Source: Tetracentron sinense
Taxonomy: Eukaryota > Streptophyta > Magnoliopsida > Trochodendrales > Trochodendraceae
NCBI GenBank assembly: GCA_015143295.1
Contig: CM026560.1
Span: forward strand, 8,310,501-8,374,500
DNA length: 64,000 nt
Direction: 5' to 3'
The translations under genes were made by a program, and so were the position numbers. Positions 1 through 10,447 of the stretch are shown here, piece after piece (position 1 is the stretch's first letter; every line of letters begins with the position of its first letter). Under the pieces are notes generated by a model that was not told where the DNA came from, did not search any database, and saw only the letters and a list, made by a program, of their open reading frames with translations.

Positions 1-2020
1 GGGAATTTTCTAGAGAGATAAAGTCTAGAGAGAGAGATAAAGAGGCGTATCCTGAAGTTTTTGGACGTGTTGAGCCCATTGGCGATGTCAATTTCATCTC
101 TCGGAGCTTTGAAACACGTGTACCAGAGGTAATAGAAACCCTTTCTTATCTATTTTTCATTCCACTAGATAAATTATGCGAATTGTGCTGTTTATATCAG
201 ACCCTTTCTGAGCTCTGACCATCCTCAAATTTTTACTCTAAATTTATCTTCCTAATCTGTAAATCATATCAAAATTTCACTGTGATCTGATGGTTGGATA
301 GGATGATATGAATTTCTAAAGGAAAACCTAGTCTGATGTTTTTAAGGCTCACAGTACGGTTTTCCTAATTATAGGGAACCTTTCTGAGCTCTGATAATGC
401 TCAAATTTTTACTCTAAATTTATCTTCCTAATCTGTAAATCATATCAAAATTTCACTACGATCTGATTGTTGGATAGGATGATATAAATTTCTAAAGGAA
501 AACCTAGTCTGCTATTTTTAAGGCTAACAGTACGGTTTTCCTAATTAGAGGAAACTTTTCTAAACTCTGATCATGCTCAGATTTTTACTATAAATTTATC
601 TTCCTAATATCTAAATCATATCAAAATTTCACTACGATCTGATGGTTGGATAGGATGATATAAATTTCTAAAAGAAAACCAAGTCTGCTATTTTTAAGGC
701 TAATAGTACGGTTTTCGTAATTATAGGGAACCTTTCTGAGCTCCGATCATGCTCAAATTTTTACTCTAAATTTGTCTTCCTAATGTGTAAATCATATCAA
801 AATTTCACTATGATCTCATTGTTGGATTGGATGATATGAATTTCTAAAAGAAAACCTATTCTGCTGTTTTTAAGGCCAGCGGTACGATTTTCCTAATTAT
901 AGGGAACTCTTCTTATCTCAGATCATGCTATAAATTTTACCACATATTTAGCTTCCTAATCTTTAAATCATATCAAAATTGAACTATGATCTGATGGTTG
1001 GATAGGATGATATGAATATCTAAAGGAAAAGCTAGTCTGCTGTTTTTAAGGCTAACAGTTGGTTTTGATCATTACAGGGAACCTTCCTTATCTCAGATCA
1101 TGCTCAAATTTTTACCATATTGCGACCTTCCTAATTTTTCAATCATATCAAAATTGCAATGGGATATGATGGTTGGATTTCACAATATGAATTTCTAAAT
1201 AAAATCTAGTATGTCGTTTTAGGAACAACAGTATGGTTTTGATAATTACAGAGCCCCTTCCTGATCTCAGATCTTTATTCAACATTATGCTTGTCATGTT
1301 GTGTTAAAATGGGTTGTATGTACTTGTATGGGGAGGTATAGGAACTAAGCAGAGGGGCGTAGCCCTCGGTTTCGGGTTGAATAACTCGGAATTTAAGTTC
1401 GGCGATCGATTGGGTGACCAATCGCTAAGCGATTTGTTGACTTGACATGGCATGTGTATATGATGGGATGATTATTTTGATACTGGAATAGTCGGGGTCG
1501 TAGTGTGTAGACCTCCATGACTGATAGTCGGGAGTGAGTGGATTACTATCCATAGATCCTCTTTGACTAGTTCCGGAGTAATGATTGTGTATAGTCTGGA
1601 ATCTTCGGATTCGCAGTTAGTTGAGCCGGGATGCTCAAGCGTTGTCACAATTGGTTGAACTGGGAGATGTCGAAGTCCTAAAAGTTGTCTAAAGTGACTG
1701 AGCATTATATAATGTATTGACCGGGGTACCTCTATGGTTGGGTCCGAAGAGGCGGCGCTATGCCTATCGGGGTTCCTTTTAGGTGGTACGTCATGGAGAG
1801 ACGGTGTCCAGTAAGGCCCGAGGTGCCTCCAGTGAATAGCCAGAAGATGATGGTAGACAAGTTGGCCGGGGTTCCTTCGTGACTGATAACCAGTGAGATG
1901 GCAGTGTGTTTACACAGTAGGTGCTGTCAGTCAGAGTATATGTGGTTAGTCCTTGGAGGATGATTACCCTAGTTGTGTAGAATCTTCAGGATTCTGGTCT
2001 GTGTGGGTTGGGACACCCAA
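1..2020 (+). mobile_element. Partial LTR of W-family gypsy element (duplicate block)
   Basis: This stretch matches 18928-20595, the middle of the 5' LTR of element W, almost base for base. It begins mid-LTR at the window edge and stops where an X-family LTR is inserted after CCCAA. It contains the leader of the W LTR, a candidate splice donor near 150 (CAGAG then GTAATAG), an array of ~176 bp repeats, and a GC-richer part from about 1310. It is 352 bp longer than its partner, which is two repeat units. Short reverse-strand reading frames here (for example around 1472-1705) occur in both copies but look like chance frames in non-coding LTR DNA. Confidence 0.85.
208..1260. repeat. ~176 bp tandem repeats inside W LTR, about 6 units
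   Basis: Units start with a TTTCTGAGCTCTGA-like phrase and run through CAAATTTTTACTCTAAATTT, a GGTTGGATAGGATGATAT segment and an AACAGTACGGTTTTC segment. They end in TAATTATAGGGAACC or ATTACAGGGAACC. Starts fall near 208, 380, 555, 732, 908, 1083 and 1255. Each unit ends in a pyrimidine/AG-type sequence resembling a splice acceptor. The units at the 3' end are the most diverged. Confidence 0.85.
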
Positions 2021-2254
2021 TGTAGAGCCCCAAAATTTCATTTCACTAAGTAGTGAATGGTGTGAATAGTGTTGTAGTGTGAACTTGTACACTAGCAAGC
2101 TTTAATTGAATATACGAGGTTGGACTTGTGGAGCACATGTTCTAACGGGTCTATATATCATTAAGGAACATGAATTAAGCATAAAAGAGTGTTAGAATTG
2201 GATTGGAGAAGGTTCAAGTAGTGTAAACAAGGTTTTACAGCAAAACAGGAGATC

Positions 2255-2440
2255 ACCGATCGCTCAGTGCCATCCTCCGATCGATCGGTCAACCAATGAT
2301 CGATCGATATCTATCGACTGGTCAACTTTTTTGTATGGGAAAATTTTCCAGAGAGGGTGTTTTCAACCGATCGCTCGGCTGAAACCACCGATCGACCGGT
2401 AAGCCACCGAACGCTCGGTATGTACCACCGATCGATCGGT
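2255..2440. promoter_or_regulatory. U3 palindrome array of X-family LTR
   Basis: Variants of the 14-mer ACCGATCGATCGGT and the near-palindrome ACCGATCGCTCGGT recur about seven times. In the middle lies a spacer with the perfect 12-bp palindrome GGAAAATTTTCC at 2338-2349. A TATA box (TATATAA) follows at about 2497, so the array occupies the promoter-proximal part of U3. Factor binding is inferred from position and symmetry only. Confidence 0.7.
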
Positions 2441-2496
2441 TATACGCAGATTTTCTTCATTAAAGGTGGTTAAGACTTTAGCCACCACCCTTTGCC

Positions 2497-2503
2497 TATA
2501 TAA
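2497..2503 (+). promoter_or_regulatory. TATA box of X-family LTR
   Basis: TATATAA lies in CCTATATAAAGG, about 57 bp downstream of the palindrome array. The same sequence occurs at 21072 and 30942 in the two LTRs of element X. It marks the probable U3/R transition 25-30 bp further on. Confidence 0.65.
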
Positions 2504-2781
2504 AGGTTGGGTTTGTGCCTTAGGGTTTCAGAAACCCTTAGTACCTATTTTTGAGAGATTTTGAAGAGGAGAAGAAGGTGAGGAACTAATTGTTCATCAA
2601 GCATGTGGAAGATCAAGGTTCTTCCACTTCCTTTGGTGATTCTCAACCAAGAACTCAAGGTTCTTGCTTGTTCTAGCTTTTGGGAATCAAAGTCTTTGAT
2701 TTCACCAAGGTAGATACACTCTACTACCAATCTTGCAATCCTACTAGTTATTAAATATGATTCTTCTTACTCTATGCTACA

Positions 2782-3424
2782 AATCATGTGATTTAGTACC
2801 TAGACCTAAAAGCTAACTTCCAAGCCAAACAGGCCAACCAAAAGGCAGAAGATTTGATGAAGACTTCCTATTTTTTTTGGACTGTTTATGTGACTTTTTC
2901 TGTTTCGTTTTGGTTGGATGTAATGACTGCTCTTTCAGGTACTCTTTTTGATATCTATAACATTCCATTTTCTGTCATGAGTTATCTATTTCTTTTCCCT
3001 TTTATATTTTTTTGATGATGCCAAGGGGGAGAAAATGTGAATACTATGAGTGTGAATAATAATGATTGAGATCCATCTTCTATATTATTTGTGGAACTTC
3101 TCTTGGTTCGAAATTTCAGTTAAGAAATGTTATTAAAACATATATCTTCTTTGTGGAACTTCTCTTGGTTCATACTTGTGTGTTTTAACAATTATAACTA
3201 AAATTCATGTTCATGGAACTTCTCTTGATTCCATTGTTTAAAACTAAATATTCTTGAAAGATCTTAGCAAATGCTGTAAAATTCATTATGATCTGAAATT
3301 TTGTCTATATAATGTACATGTTGAGGGGGAGCTATCTTCAAAGATTATTAGAACATATATATTGAGGGGGAGCTCAAAACCCAAGTCATTCACATTATTA
3401 TGTCATCATCAAAAAGGGGGAAAT
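2782..3424 (+). mobile_element. SIRE-like Ty1/copia 3' internal remnant
   Basis: The stretch contains repeated GAGGGGGAGC-type and GATGATGCCAAGGGGGAGAA phrases and ends in a polypurine tract (AAAAAGGGGGAAA) right before an LTR. That layout is typical of the region between pol and the 3' LTR in SIRE/Maximus-type copia elements. No reading frame of note survives. The left edge is the abrupt junction with the X-family LTR at 2781/2782. Confidence 0.55.
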
Positions 3425-4815
3425 TTTTAGCCTCAAGGTTATAACTCTAAGTACCCTTAATAATTTCAATGATAACACAATAATGGAATGAACTTTATGA
3501 TTACTAATTCTTCCATTTAGAATGTGAAATTTCAGAGAAAAAGAGTATTAAGATTATTTTTCAAGTCATGAAGAATTGAAGAGTTCAACCATTTAAGGTC
3601 ATCAAGGTAAAAGTTCAAGAACTAGTCCTTTAAAGGAAAAAACTTCAAGAGCTCAAGAAAATGAATGAAGATCCATCAAGAGTGAAGCCCCAAAAATTAA
3701 GAAAGAAGATCATCACTCAAATGAAGACTAGTGTATTAGTTAAACATGTCTAGGACCTTGTAAAAGTCTTCAAGACATTGGAAAAGATTGATCAAAGTTT
3801 ACCTAGATAGACCCTAGGTGACTTAGTATAATTTGGAGATCCATCTAAGGCCCTAAAAATGATTAAAATAATGTTAATTTGAATAACTCCCATTAAATTG
3901 GTCTCATTATGATGAGTTTACTGAAAAAAATTCAGTAGACTCGTCGACGAGTGCAAGGGACTCATCGATGAGTGAAAGAACAGAAATGAAGCAATAGCTT
4001 CTGTTCCCACTCGTCGATGACTCAAGCCTGATTTTCACTCACTTGTTGACGAGTGCCTGTAGAAAAATCATGTAACGGCTAGTTTTCAACAGTTAGTCCA
4101 CATTAAATGCTCCCCAACGGCCATATTGATTGCTCAACTACAAATAGAGATGATTTATGAACTAAATAGAGATTCCTAATGATTAGAAACACTGTTCTAT
4201 CATTCATAAATCACTCACAACCCTCAACCAATCAATACTCTGTTTTTGCATTGAATATCTTGATTCTCAATCCCTCAATCTTTGAGCATTCAATTTCAAT
4301 CAATCTTGAGTGATTGTAAGCTTTGTTTTCCATTCTTATCTAGCTCAGTTAAGAGCTTTCAAATTCAAATTTTAATCCACTCAATTTTTGTAAAAGCTGA
4401 AAGTCAAGAATCAGGGATTCTTGCACCAATTGAGAAGAGTGTCTTCTTATACCCAAGAGAAAGTTTCTCTTGAAGAGTTTATTCCTTAGCCTTCTAAAAG
4501 GATTATAAAGGTTATTCCTAACCCTGCAAAAGGATTGTAAAGGCTTGCTCTCTTCCTATAAAGAAGAGTGCGATTATTGGAATCGTGAAAATCCTTAAAG
4601 CAGGAAGCTTAAAGGCGGGGATGTAGGCAAGTTGCTGAACCTCGATAACATATCGTTTGTCTAGTATCTCTAACTCTCTCTTTATCTATTTCTTCCTAAT
4701 TATTTGTTGGTAGCAATAATGATTAATTTTTAATTCCGCAAAATTCACTTAGCTTAAATTTTTAATTGCCGTAGACCCTATTCACCCCCCTCTAAGGTCC
4801 ATTATCTGGGCAACA
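3425..4815 (+). mobile_element. SIRE-like Ty1/copia LTR
   Basis: This begins directly after the polypurine tract and ends GGCAACA. Its last part reads GTAGACCCTATTCACCCCCC, the phrase that closes many plant SIRE-type LTRs. It contains a palindrome array (3939-4054) and a TATA-like CTACAAATAGAG near 4138. The 5' part of the element is missing from the window, so no target duplication could be compared. The family is assigned from memory of LTR phrasing. Confidence 0.6.
3939..4054. promoter_or_regulatory. Palindrome array in SIRE-like LTR U3
   Basis: Two perfect 14-bp palindromes, ACTCGTCGACGAGT (3939-3952) and ACTCATCGATGAGT (3960-3973), differ by a matched pair of changes that keeps the symmetry. 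Two imperfect relatives follow at 4009-4022 and 4041-4054. The array ends about 85 bp before the TATA-like sequence. Confidence 0.7.
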
Positions 4816-6489
4816 GGTATACCAAGAGTTAGAAAATTTGAGGGTAGTAGATGTTACAATTGAATAAATTAAAATTAAAGAATGAGAATGTGGAGGGAAG
4901 GAAGAAGAGACCCTTAGACTTCATATTTTTAATAATTTAAATGTTACAACTTAATTAGTTGCAATTGGGTAGAATTAAAAGAAAAAATAAATATTTATTG
5001 TTACAATTTAATTATTTGTAATTAAAAAAATAAAATGTGAGTGGGTGAAGGTGAGCAATTAACCCATCACTTAATTAGGAAGGGAGAACAATAATTAAAA
5101 GGGTGACGTGGCGTTTTCTTATTGGATCAATTAGAAGATATGTTGCATGAACCATAATAGAAAATAGAAGCCAATGAAATATGCCACGTGGAACCAACCG
5201 GCATTTAGTATTAGTATAGAAGTTAAGGAGAGTAATTTGAGAGAGGGGGGTTTGAGTGAGAGAGAGAGAGAGGGTCGTTTAAGAGAGAGAAATATACAGA
5301 GTAACTCCCGAGAGAACAACATTGCGGGATGAAGGGACCGTTTCAGAGGATGGATTTGAAACGGTGATAGAATAATGACCTTTTAATTGAGGAAGGGAAC
5401 TGTAAAATACGAACTCTAGAGCCGCCACATGTACTCAAAACTTTCTAGAGCCGGCATGTGTCCACCGACCTGCTTGGGTTTCACTAGTAGTAATAAAGTG
5501 AAAAAAAATAAAATGTGGGGTTGATCATAATATGAAGGATCATCCCCACTTGAGACCACAAACGAACCAACAAAAAATCATTACAAGGAAGTCATAAAGC
5601 CCCCATTTTGACCTTCAATATCCATAACATCTTCCATCTTCATTCTTGATAACATCAATTTCCACCACCATTCATAAAAACCTATCTCCATTCATGAAAT
5701 CACAATCTTCCATATTCATTCATAAAACCCCAATTTCCATTGCAAGATATCAAGAAATAAGAGAGGGAGAAGAAGATAGAGGTATAAGGTGACCTATTTG
5801 TGAGACCAGAGGCAGCACCAGTGATATCAATGACAACATAAGTAGCGGAGGTAGAGGGGTAGGGTTCCCTAAAATGAAACCCTAGAATGAGAAAAAAAAA
5901 GCATAAAATTTAGGAAGAAGAAGGAAGGAGTTGCTAGGACTTATCGTTGACGACGATCTTTGGCAGGTTTAATGTCGGAGTGGCTCTTGGGAGTAAGGTT
6001 GAACATAGGATAGGATATGGGAGGAGATGGTTATTCTCTTCTCAAAACCGTGAAATATGTGAATGAAAAATAAAAAAGACTCTTATATGATTGTAAAAGG
6101 GGGTTCCATCAACTTTGTGGGGAAGTCGTAAACTCGACTTCCTGCAAAAGCTACAGAGCTCCACCTTATGTAGAAAGTCGCTTAGGTGACTTCCCCCAAC
6201 TTTTAACTTGCGTGGTAAGTCTTTTTGCATGTGGAAGGACAAACGGTGTTTTTGTCTACTTCCAACCTCCAAAGGGCTAGTAGTCGCCCAAAAAGTTTGA
6301 TCACACGTAACCTTATAGTCTTGTATCTATACTACTCCTATATACCAATTGGTATCCACGTGGGACATTCCATTGCTCTCTATTCTCTTCAAATTGGTGC
6401 CATGTGGCACACCCTCCAACCAATAGTTTTACTCCATGTGTGTCATATGTCACCAATTCTCTTTCTTCATATAAATTATGAAGTAAAAA
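4816..6489. other. Unassigned AT-rich DNA
   Basis: I see no convincing gene or element here. The stretch is AT-rich with many AATTA runs and a GA microsatellite at 5238-5291. Scattered short reading frames (such as 5131-5322 and 6042-6272 on the minus strand) have repeat-like or low-complexity composition. It could be original host DNA or a badly decayed element. I found no clear terminal repeats. Confidence 0.5.
5238..5291. repeat. GA-rich microsatellite
   Basis: Purine-only GAGA tracts with a G6 interruption and one short non-GA gap. They lie inside otherwise AT-rich DNA. Confidence 0.7.
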
Positions 6490-8352
6490 ATCCTACATTT
6501 CCAATATCAGTCTCAATGTATTCAGGAAGATAATCAGAAACAAGACTAAAATACCATCCCCCATTATCATTAAGCATATCCGAGATAACAGGAAAAGTAT
6601 GAGGAATGTTAGAAGAGTTAACTATAAGAGGAGCATTTCCATACCAACAATTTAACAAGAAATTAATTTTAGTACCATTACCAATTAAAGCAGTTGAATT
6701 CCAAATCACATCTTTACAAAATTTGCTAATTTGTATCCAAGTTTTAGATAAATCAAGGCGATATGCATACCAAATATGATCACATTGGAATTTAGATTTA
6801 AAGAATTTAGTCCAAAGATTTTCAGATTGATAAAGTTTCCAAGCTTGTTTCATTCTAAAAGCAGAGGAAAAATCATGCATTTTCCTAATGCCTAGACCAC
6901 CTTCCAAAAGGGGAAGGGCATAAGTATTCCAATTAATCCAATTTCGCTTTTTAGAGTCAATCTTATTGTTCCAAAAAAATTTAGCCATAGACCTATTAAT
7001 AATGTTACAAATAGGTTTCGGAACGTGGATCCCAGCTAAAAGGTGAGTAGGCATAGAAGACAAAACATGCTTAATAAGAATAAGCCTACCCCCCGCAGAT
7101 AAGAACCTGCCTTTCCAACCCTTTATCTTTTTAAGAATTTTATCAATTAAAGGAATAAAAAAGCAATTTTTAAGACGGCCTTCAAATATGGGGACACCAA
7201 GATAAGTAAATGGAAACCCACCCAATGAAATATAGCACCACTTCTATCCCTAGAAATTTTGGAGGAACAATAAAAAGCGCTTTTAGAAGAAGCCTCATAT
7301 GAAGAGATAAAATCAAATATTTTTTAATGTTATCCTTTCTACCATTACAAAATATTAAGGTATCATCTGCAAAAAGAAGGTGAGCAATAGGCATACTATA
7401 TCTTCCCAATTTCGGAGAAAGACTCTAAGAGATAGATTTCAGACCCCTACTAAGAACTTCCTCAACTAAAATAAAAAGAGCAGGGGAAAAAGGATCACCT
7501 TGCCGAAGACCCCGGGAACTCTGAAAAAAGCCTTGAAGACTTCCATTAATAATTATAGTGAAAGATTGGTTAAAAAGACAGCCATGAATCAATCTAGTAA
7601 CTGTACAATTAAAACTCATTTTTTCAAGAACTACAATAATGAAATTCCATTTCGTTCGATCATATGCTTTAGACATATCAAGTTTGAAAATAATATTACC
7701 TCCCGGAGATTTTCTATCAATATCATGAACCATCTCATGAGCAAGATTAATATTATAAATAATATTTCTCCCCTTAATGAATCCACTTTGTTCTTCAGAG
7801 ATTAAATTAGGCAAAAGTTTACCAATTCTATCAGCCTGTAAGTGCGAAATGATTTTATAAAGAAAATTGCAAAGGCTAATAGGTCTGAAATCTGAAAAGG
7901 ATAGAGGAGAACTGTATTTAGGAATTAAAGCTATAGCAGTAGCATTGATAGCTTCAGGAATACCTGCATAGACAAAAAAGGAGTTAATAGCACTCAAGAG
8001 ATCATCCTTAATAATGTTCCGACAAGAATGATAGAAGTGCCCCGAAAAATCATCTGGCCCAGGAGCACTATCAGCAAACATAGTAAAAACTACTTTTTAA
8101 ATCTCTTCTAAGGAAGGAGAAATAGAATAGAATTATTATGATATTCCGAAATAAGACTAGGAATATGGTTAATCAAGTTTTGATCAATAATACAATTAGA
8201 AGAGGTTAATAAGTTTTTTAAATAAGAAACAGCAGCGTTACCAATATCCTCTCTCGATTCCAACACATTACCTTGGGAATCTTGAATATGAGCATTACAA
8301 TTTATACCCCTCCTAGAATTAGAGATCATATGAAAAAATTTTGTATTATTAT
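6490..8352 (-). pseudogene. LINE ORF2, reverse transcriptase and C-terminal part
   Basis: The protein made RNA-dependent DNA for target-primed insertion. On the minus strand I see the RT start (APGPDDFSGHFYHSC near 8060), the FRPISLCNFLYKI block, FKLDMSKAYDR, LRQGDPFSPALF, and the catalytic box FADDTLIFCNG near 7360. The region after it (TYLGVPIF, GWKGRFLSAGGRLILIKHVL, PKPICNIINRSMAKFFW) is the zf-RVT-side tail typical of plant L1. Reading moves between at least three frames (8352-8108, 8081-7425, 7409-7182, 7225-6490), so it is a pseudogene. The tail stops short of a normal ORF2 end. Confidence 0.9.
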
Positions 8353-8619
8353 TGTAGAACCCCGGAACTTTTGTATATGCCTTGGGATGTGTGTCAAGGC
8401 ATGAGACATATGTAATCTGAAAAGAATCCATGAAATGAGAATTTGAAGCTTTGAGGAATTTTGTGAAGAATGCTATTGTTAATTAAATAAATTATTTAAA
8501 AATGTCTATAAGCCTCGAAAGTGTCCTAGTCAAGTTTAGCAGATGTTAGAATAGAAGAGGAAATGGTTCAAGTAGTAAGAATGGGTGAAAAATGAACTCA
8601 GCAGAAGATTTGCAGAGCA

Positions 8620-8784
8620 ACCGATCACTCAGTCTTGAGTAGCGATCGATCGGTCCAAAACCGATCGATTGGAGGCTATCGACTGGTCAACTTCTTTGTA
8701 TGGGAAAATTTTCCAGAGAGCATGTTTTTGACCGGTGGCTCAGTAGGCAACCGATTGATCGGTCATAACCATCGATCGCTCGGT
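8620..8784. promoter_or_regulatory. U3 palindrome array of solo LTR
   Basis: Copies of ACCGATCGATCGGT-like dyads (some degenerate, e.g. CATCGATCGCTCGGT) flank the conserved GGAAAATTTTCC core at 8703-8714. A TTATAAGG TATA-like sequence follows at about 8848. Confidence 0.65.
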
Positions 8785-9754
8785 CTTCGCGTTTTTGCAT
8801 AAATTTCAGTAAGGGCTATTTCGTCTTTTGGGGGTTAAACCCTCTCTTATAAGGCTTTGCCCGAGCCTTAGGGCCCCATTCACTACACTTAGGAGATTTT
8901 GAGAGATAGAGAGAGAGGAGAAGGGGATTCCTAACCTAGTTTTTCCTCTTGAGAAGAAATCAAGAGTTGGACTACCCAAGATTTGTTCCAAAGCTTGGAT
9001 TCTTCAAAGCCAAGCCTCAAGCTCGTGGGGGAGTCTCTCTCAAGCAAGGGCAGCATCTTCCCACTCAAGCCTTCTTCAAGCAAGAGTCCTCCTTCTTGCA
9101 AGTTGGAGATTCAATCAAGGCTTCCACCCAAGATCAAGCCTTGATTCAAGGTTAGTACACCCTACTAACTTCCCCTAGCAATAATCTAGGTTTTTTATTG
9201 TGAAATGTGATGCTTGCTAGTATGTTTTTCTTCCTTATGAAATGTAACATATCCAATAAATCTAAACAAGATAAGAAAAGGGTATGGATGTGTATGGGGT
9301 GTTGATTGAGGCGATTGGATGCCGAATGTATGATGCATGATATGTGTGGTGTGTGGAATGGAACATGGAGGATGGACATTTTACCAATAATGAACTCACC
9401 TTGATGGTTGGATGGAAAATGTGCACTAAAAAGAAGAAGATGAACTATTAAGGAATGTTGCATGTATGTGTTTGAAAAAATGCCTAAACTATGAGTAAAT
9501 GACTTAAATGAAGGAAATAAAAGTAGGCCTTATGCATGTGTTCTTATGAATGATTAATTGATCAAATGCCATGTAGATTACTCAAGTTTACCTATGCTTA
9601 TACTATGAATTGAATTGCGATGCCATATCTCTCTTGTTATCCGTATTCCCATGATTGTCACCATTGCCACAAACACGAGCACCCATGTATGCATGAACCG
9701 GGATTTCAAGAGCATATGCATGTAATAATCAACAAGAAAACATTGCATGTCAAG

Positions 9755-10082
9755 GAGGTTGGTAGCCCAGGGACATTCGGGTACTAGCCTCTAGCTCACA
9801 AGAAAACTAAACAAGTAATTAAAATCAAGCATACGTCAAGGAGGTTGGTAGCCCAGGGACATTCGGGTACTAGCCTCTGGCTCACAAGAAAACAATGTGT
9901 CAAGGAGGTTGGTAGCCCAGGTAGGTTCGGGTGCTAGCCTCTGGCTCACAAGTAAATGAAACATGTCAAGGAGATTGGTAGCCCAGGGGCATTCGGGTAC
10001 TAGCCTCTGGCTCACAAGAAAATCATATATCAAGGAGGTTGGTAGCCCAGGGAGATTCGGGTGCTAGCCTTTGGCTCACACG
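9755..10082 (+). repeat. ~55-65 bp leader repeats, V type, 5 units
   Basis: Each unit reads roughly CAAGGAGGTTGGTAGCCCAG, then a GTACTAGCC phrase and CTCTGGCTCACAAG. Within a unit, AGCCCAGG and CCTCTGGCT can pair with a small bulge, so the RNA would form a row of hairpins. Related arrays with three units lie at 52890-53075 and 62365-62545 in the LTRs of element V. Confidence 0.8.
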
Positions 10083-10342
10083 TTACAAGATGCAAGTTTA
10101 CAAGATAATGACAAGGCATTCATGCATGCATGCATATATGATTTCTCAACCCATATCGAGACATGAGATGGATTTCCAAGCATGAGTTTTATCGGAGTTT
10201 TCGTATTCATGCACGCACGTCAAGATGATGGTATTGCACCATGTTTAATATTGTTTCTTTTGTGATGTTCCCCTTACTGCTCTGTATTGTATTACTGTTG
10301 TTTTGTTTTATTATTGTTATGGTTAGCTAGTAGCTTGTACTC

Positions 10343-10363
10343 GCTGAGTATTCCATGCTCAGC
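10343..10363 (+). promoter_or_regulatory. Conserved LTR hairpin before the short ORF
   Basis: GCTGAG, a short loop reading TATTCCATG, then CTCAGC. The same stem recurs at 21979-21999, 53334-53354 and, on the minus strand, near 24012 and 57713, always 15-40 bp before the PWVEEEY reading frame. An RNA hairpin role is inferred. Confidence 0.6.
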
Positions 10364-10372
10364 CGTACTTTT

Positions 10373-10447
10373 ATGTCGGCAGATACTGAAGGAGCCCTCA
10401 ACCTGGAGCCTTGGGTCGAGGAAGGGTACATAGAGGAGAGAGAGTAG
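10373..10447 (+). CDS. Short LTR ORF, PWVEEEY family, 24 aa
   Basis: It starts ATG-TCG-GCA right after the conserved hairpin and encodes a 24-residue acidic peptide with the core EPWVEEGYIEE. The same frame and core recur in the LTRs of X, Z, V and the other solo LTRs. No known domain is recognised. Its role (leader peptide, regulatory upstream ORF, or exon) is unknown. The alternative is a chance frame in conserved LTR DNA, but the varying third codon positions argue against that. Confidence 0.45.
   Translation: MSADTEGALNLEPWVEEGYIEERE

Larger units (their letters stand above)
2021..2781 (+). mobile_element. X-family LTR, first ~760 bp only
   Basis: It starts TGTAGAGCCCC directly after CCCAA, exactly as element X does at 20596. 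It is nearly identical to the X 5' LTR up to 2781/21356, where the two copies diverge abruptly and SIRE-like sequence takes over. It includes the U3 palindrome array, the TATA box and the beginning of R. Because the insertion junction is shared, this piece was copied together with the flanking W LTR rather than inserted independently. Confidence 0.85.

Noticed and set aside
1472-1705. Reverse-strand frame conserved at 20047-20280
   Set aside because: Both lie in duplicated W LTR DNA, so the match reflects the recent duplication rather than coding constraint.
2545-2730. Reverse-strand 61-codon frame repeated at 21120 and 30990
   Set aside because: It is antisense to the R region of X-family LTRs and is shared only because the LTRs are copies. 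There is no sign of third-position variation.
6225-6533. 102-codon plus-strand frame as a possible host gene
   Set aside because: It has no recognisable domain and AT-rich, low-complexity-like composition, and it runs into the truncated LINE end.
8620-8784. CRISPR-like array of short, regularly recurring palindromic units
   Set aside because: Units are only 13-14 bp, spacers are irregular and shared between copies, the arrays sit inside plant LTRs, and no cas genes are present.
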